Below, piece after piece: positions 17,495 to 21,901 of a DNA stretch of 21,901 bases. A program made the position numbers and the translations under genes. How positions within the stretch are numbered: position 1 is the first letter of the stretch; every line of letters begins with the position of its first letter. The notes beneath the pieces were generated by a model. It saw nothing but the letters and a program-made list of their open reading frames with translations. It was not told the DNA's origin and ran no database searches. The stretch comes from Paraglomus occultum (taxonomy: Eukaryota; Glomeromycota; Glomeromycetes; Paraglomerales; Paraglomeraceae): positions 1 to 21,901 of the forward strand of contig CAJVPJ010000558.1 of the NCBI GenBank assembly GCA_910592205.1, written 5' to 3'.

Positions 17495-19497
17495 TGTCTC
17501 TCTATTCACTATCCAACAAAGTGCTGCACCTCTAGCTAAAAATAATCTTAAGCACAAATTTTCAGAGGAAAATTCCTCATCTAGAGACACTGAAATTCTC
17601 ACTGCGAGTATATTGCTGACGTTCTCAACATTTTACGCTAGAATCTTCAAACTAGGCATTCACCGGTTTGGATTATTACCATACAGAAACCTTCCGTTTC
17701 TATACACGAACTTTCTAAACATGTTAACATGAGTGGAGGGTTATTCACGAATAGAATAAGTATAGAAATGACGCACTACAGAACGCAAAACTTAGGCAGT
17801 TGCAATTATTACACTTTTTGCGTGAAAGAATTTACATGTATTATTTCAAACAAAATAAAAACGCCTGTTTCAACATTAATTCTGCGGCTATATATTGCTG
17901 TAATTGAGTTATACTTTATAAATAAAAATTTCTTTATCAGTTGCATACATTAGGTTACTTGATAGAAATACTAAAGATGAGACCAGCTTCGAGATCGGTT
18001 TGTGGTTGTTGATTCTTCGAAAATGTATCGTTAGATGACTGAATTAATTCCAACGGTAAAAAGCCGAAGGATGAAAATTAATTATCTAGGACTGGTTCCA
18101 CGCATACTGAGGTCGTAAGTGAAAAGCCTGATTAATTGTTTTATATTTTATGTAACTAAAATAGTAGACCGTTGATGAGGTAGTAGTGGTCTGCTAAGAG
18201 TAATACAGTCAACGTCCAACAGTCAAACACACAGCAAAAGTGGTGACTATGACTGTATAAAAGGTTTACGTACGGCCGATGATTGAAAATTTATTATTAA
18301 TTTGATTAGATAAAGATACCATCTTTCTCTCTTTAAAGTTAACAACGAAATAGTTAAACTAAATTCTAAAGTGTCAATTTATTGGTGTTTGATGGTCTGC
18401 CTATGCAGTACTCTATACAATGCATAAAATTTCCAAACAATTTACTAATTTGCTTTGGATATTACGTGTTCACAAATTTCATGTTTATTTTGGGCTCACT
18501 AAATACATGCCTTTGACATTACAAAGTTAATGAAAAGATTAGTGTGTGACGATTTGCAACAATCAGATAATTGTATGCGTAATTCTCATCTCTCAGTTAC
18601 TTTATCAATACAAACACTACAAGTAATTAATAAAAATGTTGGACATTTAAATTAAAATGGTCAAAATAACAGTTCAAATTAGATGTTTTTCTCAGACATT
18701 GATACTTTGCAATAAAAAATTTTATGGCAAAAAGCCAGAATAAGCAGTTTTAACAATGGCTAGTAATAATAAATTTGAAGAATTAAGGTTGATATTGAAT
18801 GGTGTTGAAAATAAAGTGAATAACAAAAACAGGCTAGCCGTGAGTAATAAGATTGAAAGCAACTCTCTTTCACATACTCTCACTGCTTTTTACTTTCCAA
18901 TTGCTAGCGAGATATAGCCGATTGAAAAGAAGATAATTAACAAGTTGCACCAGATGATCAAAGTATAGAAATGTTTATTGATGACTTTCGTCACAAATAC
19001 AGTATCTCTTTTTCCCGTACTTTGTAATTTATATCTTCAAAAGCGTAATTACATTATGTTATTTTGCTCTTTGTTTGCAATTGTGGAAATGTCAAACTAA
19101 TTGCATAATTGTAATTTTTTTTATATTAACATAAGTTAACACCTGTTGCTTTTAGCAGTTTTAAACTTTGAGTCTTTGTATGATATTATTATGTTCATAT
19201 TATTATCATCTGTTTTTGCTCTATTCATTAGTATTAGAGAAACTTAAATACAGTAGCTATCCTAATTGCAATAGAATCACTCGCTATTTTAGTAAAATTA
19301 AAGATAAAATTGAGCAGTGCTTCTTCAAGAAGGTTTCAGACGTTATATTTCGAAAATACGCATTCCGAGCATTAATGGTAGAATAAACGTATTTTGAAGA
19401 GCTAAAAGGTATACAACTATATGTTAAAGTATATTATGCGCTAAATGATGCTCAGGCAAATATTAATAATTGTCAAGAAGTATTGAATGTTACATTA

Positions 19498-19544
19498 ATT
19501 AGTATTAGTATTAGTATTAGTGTTAGTATTAGTAATAGTATTAG
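19498..19544. repeat. (ATTAGT)8 hexamer tandem repeat
   Basis: Seven full ATTAGT-like units and a partial eighth are present, with single-base variants GTTAGT (unit 5) and AATAGT (unit 7). It ends in TTAGACCC. The unit resembles but is not the fungal telomere repeat TTAGGG. It is most simply a microsatellite about 360 nt upstream of the transporter gene. Confidence 0.88.
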
Positions 19545-19769
19545 ACCCTTACATTAGAATTGATTAATTTTATATTGATAAGCAAACATTTAAAGTCGAA
19601 ACGACAATAAGCTATAATAGTCAAGCCACGCTTTGCGTTGAAAAGTTTATCATTATTTGAAAGAAAAACTTGTAAATTCCAAGGTGGTGGAAATATTCTT
19701 CACACAAGCAAATACAATTTCACAAAAAAAAATGATCGAATTCGTAATACATAAAATTTCGCATATCGA

Positions 19770-19775
19770 TATATA
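19770..19775 (+). promoter_or_regulatory. TATA-like element upstream of ZIP transporter
   Basis: TATATA lies 130 nt before the transporter ATG. With a start site 30-80 nt downstream it would give a plausible short 5'UTR. The evidence is motif and distance only. Confidence 0.3.
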
Positions 19776-19827
19776 CGACCGACTGGAATTTACTACGAAT
19801 CGTGTTTGTGCACCGCAAATCATCTGA

Positions 19828-19835
19828 TGACGTCA
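19828..19835. promoter_or_regulatory. CRE/ATF palindrome TGACGTCA
   Basis: A perfect 8-bp CRE consensus lies 69 nt upstream of the transporter start codon. This is the classic site of ATF/CREB-type bZIP factors, which in fungi act in stress responses downstream of MAP kinases. Position and exact match make it a credible regulatory site, although it might also lie in the 5'UTR. Confidence 0.5.
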
Positions 19836-19904
19836 CGAGCCAACATGTTCTTTGCGCCCCTGGTCTCCACAAAACAGTAACTCTACCAAAAACCACACTA
19901 TACA

Positions 19905-20936
19905 ATGGAGATATTAATACCTTTCTTTCTTTTATCAGCCGTAATGTTTGCGGGATCCTTTCTTGCAGGAATCATTCCGTTATTTTTTCAGTTATCTGAG
20001 GAACGCTTGAGGATTACCTCAGCTCTTGGCATTGGATTACTCGTGGGAACGAGTCTGGTTGTTATTATTCCTGAGGGTATAGAGACACTGTACAGTATAG
20101 AATTTTCCAATGACATATCGGTCAAAGAAATACTACCCTATCTATCTCAAGGTCCGGATGCTCCAACGTCAGCGGATTCTTCCAGCGGGACAATAACCAA
20201 TTCCATGAAACGACGCGACGATCTTGACCTTGACGCTGACGGCGAGGATGCATCCTTGCTGTTCTCTCCTCCTCCGAGTCATTCTCACAAAAACTCGACT
20301 CACCGTTATGTTGGCCTATCCTTGCTTCTTGGATTCGTCCTAATGTTCCTCATCGATCAAATCGGCGCTCCTCACGCTCACGCTTATACTTCTGAATTTC
20401 CCGAACGTCACTCCCCAGCTTCTTCCGAGCATTTGGACATGTCATCCGATTTAGAAGCCCCAAAACACCAGTTGTCTTCAATAACGATTGGTCTTGTAAT
20501 TCATGCGGCAGCAGATGGAATCGCCCTCGGTGCATCAGCGAATCAACCAAATCTGGAGCTGATGGTCTTTCTCGCAATCATGCTTCACAAAGCACCATCT
20601 GCCTTTGGTTTATGTGCTGTCCTGCTCCGCGAAGGACTTGGTCGTCGACAAATTAGGAGACGCGTAGCAATATTTTCCGCATCTGCTCCGACTACGGCAA
20701 TTCTGACATGGATTTTACTGGGAAACATTGGTGATGTGGGGACGGCAAAGGCGCTGTGGTGGACGGCGGTGTTGTTGCTGTTCTCGGGGGGTACGTTTCT
20801 TTATGTTGCTATGCATGTAATGAAAGATTTAAATGGTTCGGAAAGAGGACATACGAGTAAACTGCCAAGGAAGATTGTTACGGCAGTTATCATAGGAATG
20901 TTTGCTCCGATCTTATTGGAGTTGGGACATTTATAG
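19905..20936 (+). CDS. ZIP family metal transporter, ZIP9 (SLC39A9)/Atx2-like
   Basis: Predicted zinc (possibly manganese) transporter moving metal into the cytosol from outside or from a Golgi-like compartment. It has a single exon and 343 aa, and ideal ATG context (ACAATGG). I count eight hydrophobic segments: about 3-28, 37-57, 135-152, 191-211, 217-240, 253-273, 283-305 and 323-343. Family marks include LLVGTSLVVIIPEGIETLY in TM2, IHAAADGIALGAS in TM4 (His200, Asp204) and IMLHKAPSAFGL in TM5 (His228), which match ZIP9-type metal-site helices. The loop between TM2 and TM3 (about 65-133) is low-complexity with an acidic cluster DLDLDADGED and a His patch SHSHKNSTH. A second His cluster, PHAHAY, follows TM3. 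Both may bind metal. Its nearest homologue class includes human ZIP9 and the yeast Golgi manganese protein Atx2. Family call is strong; the metal and membrane are inferred. Confidence 0.94.
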   Translation: MEILIPFFLLSAVMFAGSFLAGIIPLFFQLSEERLRITSALGIGLLVGTSLVVIIPEGIETLYSIEFSNDISVKEILPYLSQGPDAPTSADSSSGTITNSMKRRDDLDLDADGEDASLLFSPPPSHSHKNSTHRYVGLSLLLGFVLMFLIDQIGAPHAHAYTSEFPERHSPASSEHLDMSSDLEAPKHQLSSITIGLVIHAAADGIALGASANQPNLELMVFLAIMLHKAPSAFGLCAVLLREGLGRRQIRRRVAIFSASAPTTAILTWILLGNIGDVGTAKALWWTAVLLLFSGGTFLYVAMHVMKDLNGSERGHTSKLPRKIVTAVIIGMFAPILLELGHL

Positions 20937-21901
20937 AACTGATTTTGTAATAATTATATTCGTGATTCGTTAATCAATGGTTTTTACTAGACAAAGTTTT
21001 AAGTTAATGATAATAATTTGTACTCTTACTGTGATGCGTAATAACTCTTTGCTATCAAGGCACGTTTTATTCTGCGATTTATGAAAACTAAATTTTCGTG
21101 ATCTTTATTGGCACACATGTGGTGGTCACATTTCGTGCTTTTACTACCAAAAAGATTTATCTGGTGCCTCGCGCATCCAGTTTTTATGAAAACTGATATA
21201 TCTGTGGGAAGACAAGGTTCTGTAATGAAAGCGGATATTCCGGGTTAGCGAAAGGATTGTTTGTATAACAACAGAGTGGGGATTTTACGTATATCACCCG
21301 AGTAGACTTTATTTCGTTAATGACACATTATTGTACTCACGATTGTGTAGACTTTATCTTTCCCGTTCACCAGAGTAGAACGTTTCGTACAGACAAGATC
21401 AGAATTTACGCCTGGATTTGGAAGATTCAAGGTTTGTTTCAACATACGCATAAGGTGGAACTAATGAATAGAATGATGAATCACCTTCCAGTCTATTTGA
21501 TAATGCACGAAAATTAAATATATCATTATCACTGTTGAAAGGATGCTAGTGCTCAATAAGACAAGACTAAATTCACCAATTCCGTCTATACATACATGAA
21601 CAGTGTTCATGCAAACTTGGTCTCCATCCTCTGATGCATAACCAATTGAATCAAGAACATATTAAACCGATAAATGTTGGAGCATTTTCTTTCTCTGTAA
21701 TCACTTCAATACGAATAATCTTAGCTTGAGCTAACATTACAACATGCAAAATGATTCGGAACAACTCTTACAGGAAGGGTGCGTTCAAAATGTCATTATT
21801 GATCGGTTTTGTCGTCATTGCAATGTACACTCACCGGAAAAAAGTATCGACAAAATCTAAATGTTACACAAACTTTTGTTTAACTCGATAATCTTTAAAG
21901 T
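20937..21901. other. Downstream spacer after ZIP transporter
   Basis: The first part is presumably the transporter 3'UTR, with AT-rich poly(A)-signal-like sequence near 20950. No gene is supportable. The 65-codon open frame at 21320-21517 has no recognisable features. A perfect 7+7 bp palindrome with a 3-nt centre lies at 21595-21611. A 7-bp stem with a 4-nt loop lies at 21178-21195. Confidence 0.5.

Larger units (their letters stand above)
15380..19770. other. AT-rich spacer between cyclin and ZIP transporter genes
   Basis: About 4.4 kb contain no supportable gene. The first 200-300 bases are presumably the cyclin 3'UTR, followed by a G8 run with a second G5 run near 15593-15608 and a long A-rich stretch. 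Open frames at 16501-16701, 17107-17334, 17729-17953 and 19168-19386 are short, lack domains, and several begin only at non-ATG codons. A TATAAAAG motif near 18257 has no gene after it that I can see. No tRNA or rRNA was recognised. Confidence 0.55.

Overview
The window looks like a stretch of a filamentous fungal nuclear genome. The evidence is a fungal-type hybrid histidine kinase, a cyclin resembling the Pho85-partner (PCL) group, a ZIP9/Atx2-type ZIP transporter, and short spliceosomal introns with GTAAGT-like donors and CTAAC-like branch points. The spacers are long, AT-rich and full of simple repeats. Together with the gene types this fits an early-diverging lineage such as Mucoromycota/Glomeromycotina, but I cannot fix the taxon from sequence alone.

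Layout. Positions 1-5008 are gene-poor, with microsatellites and a TATA-like stretch just before the first gene. Positions 5009-10741 (+) hold one large eight-exon gene for a hybrid histidine kinase. My joined reading frame is 1638 codons: disordered N-terminus, divided GAF-like domain, PAS, PAS, HisKA, HATPase, poly-Ser linker, degenerate receiver, true receiver. The 3' side of this gene carries a 26-bp wobble-tolerant inverted repeat (10780-10892). Positions 10893-14238 are spacer with a long polypurine tract. Positions 14239-15379 (+) encode a two-exon cyclin-box protein of 322 aa. Positions 15380-19904 are spacer. Positions 19905-20936 (+) encode a single-exon 343-aa ZIP transporter with a CRE/ATF palindrome just upstream. 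Positions 20937-21901 are spacer.

All three genes are on the + strand, but they are far apart and need not be co-regulated. Each belongs to sensing or homeostasis: phosphorelay signalling, a cyclin-dependent kinase partner, and metal transport. The sequence gives no evidence that they form one system.

The most interesting points concern the kinase gene. Its receiver phospho-acceptor Asp sits in a 25-nt microexon. Two receiver introns are stop-free and multiples of three. A GC-AG intron starts one base after the phospho-acceptor His codon. The putative 3'UTR hairpin shows only differences that are wobble-compatible on the sense strand.
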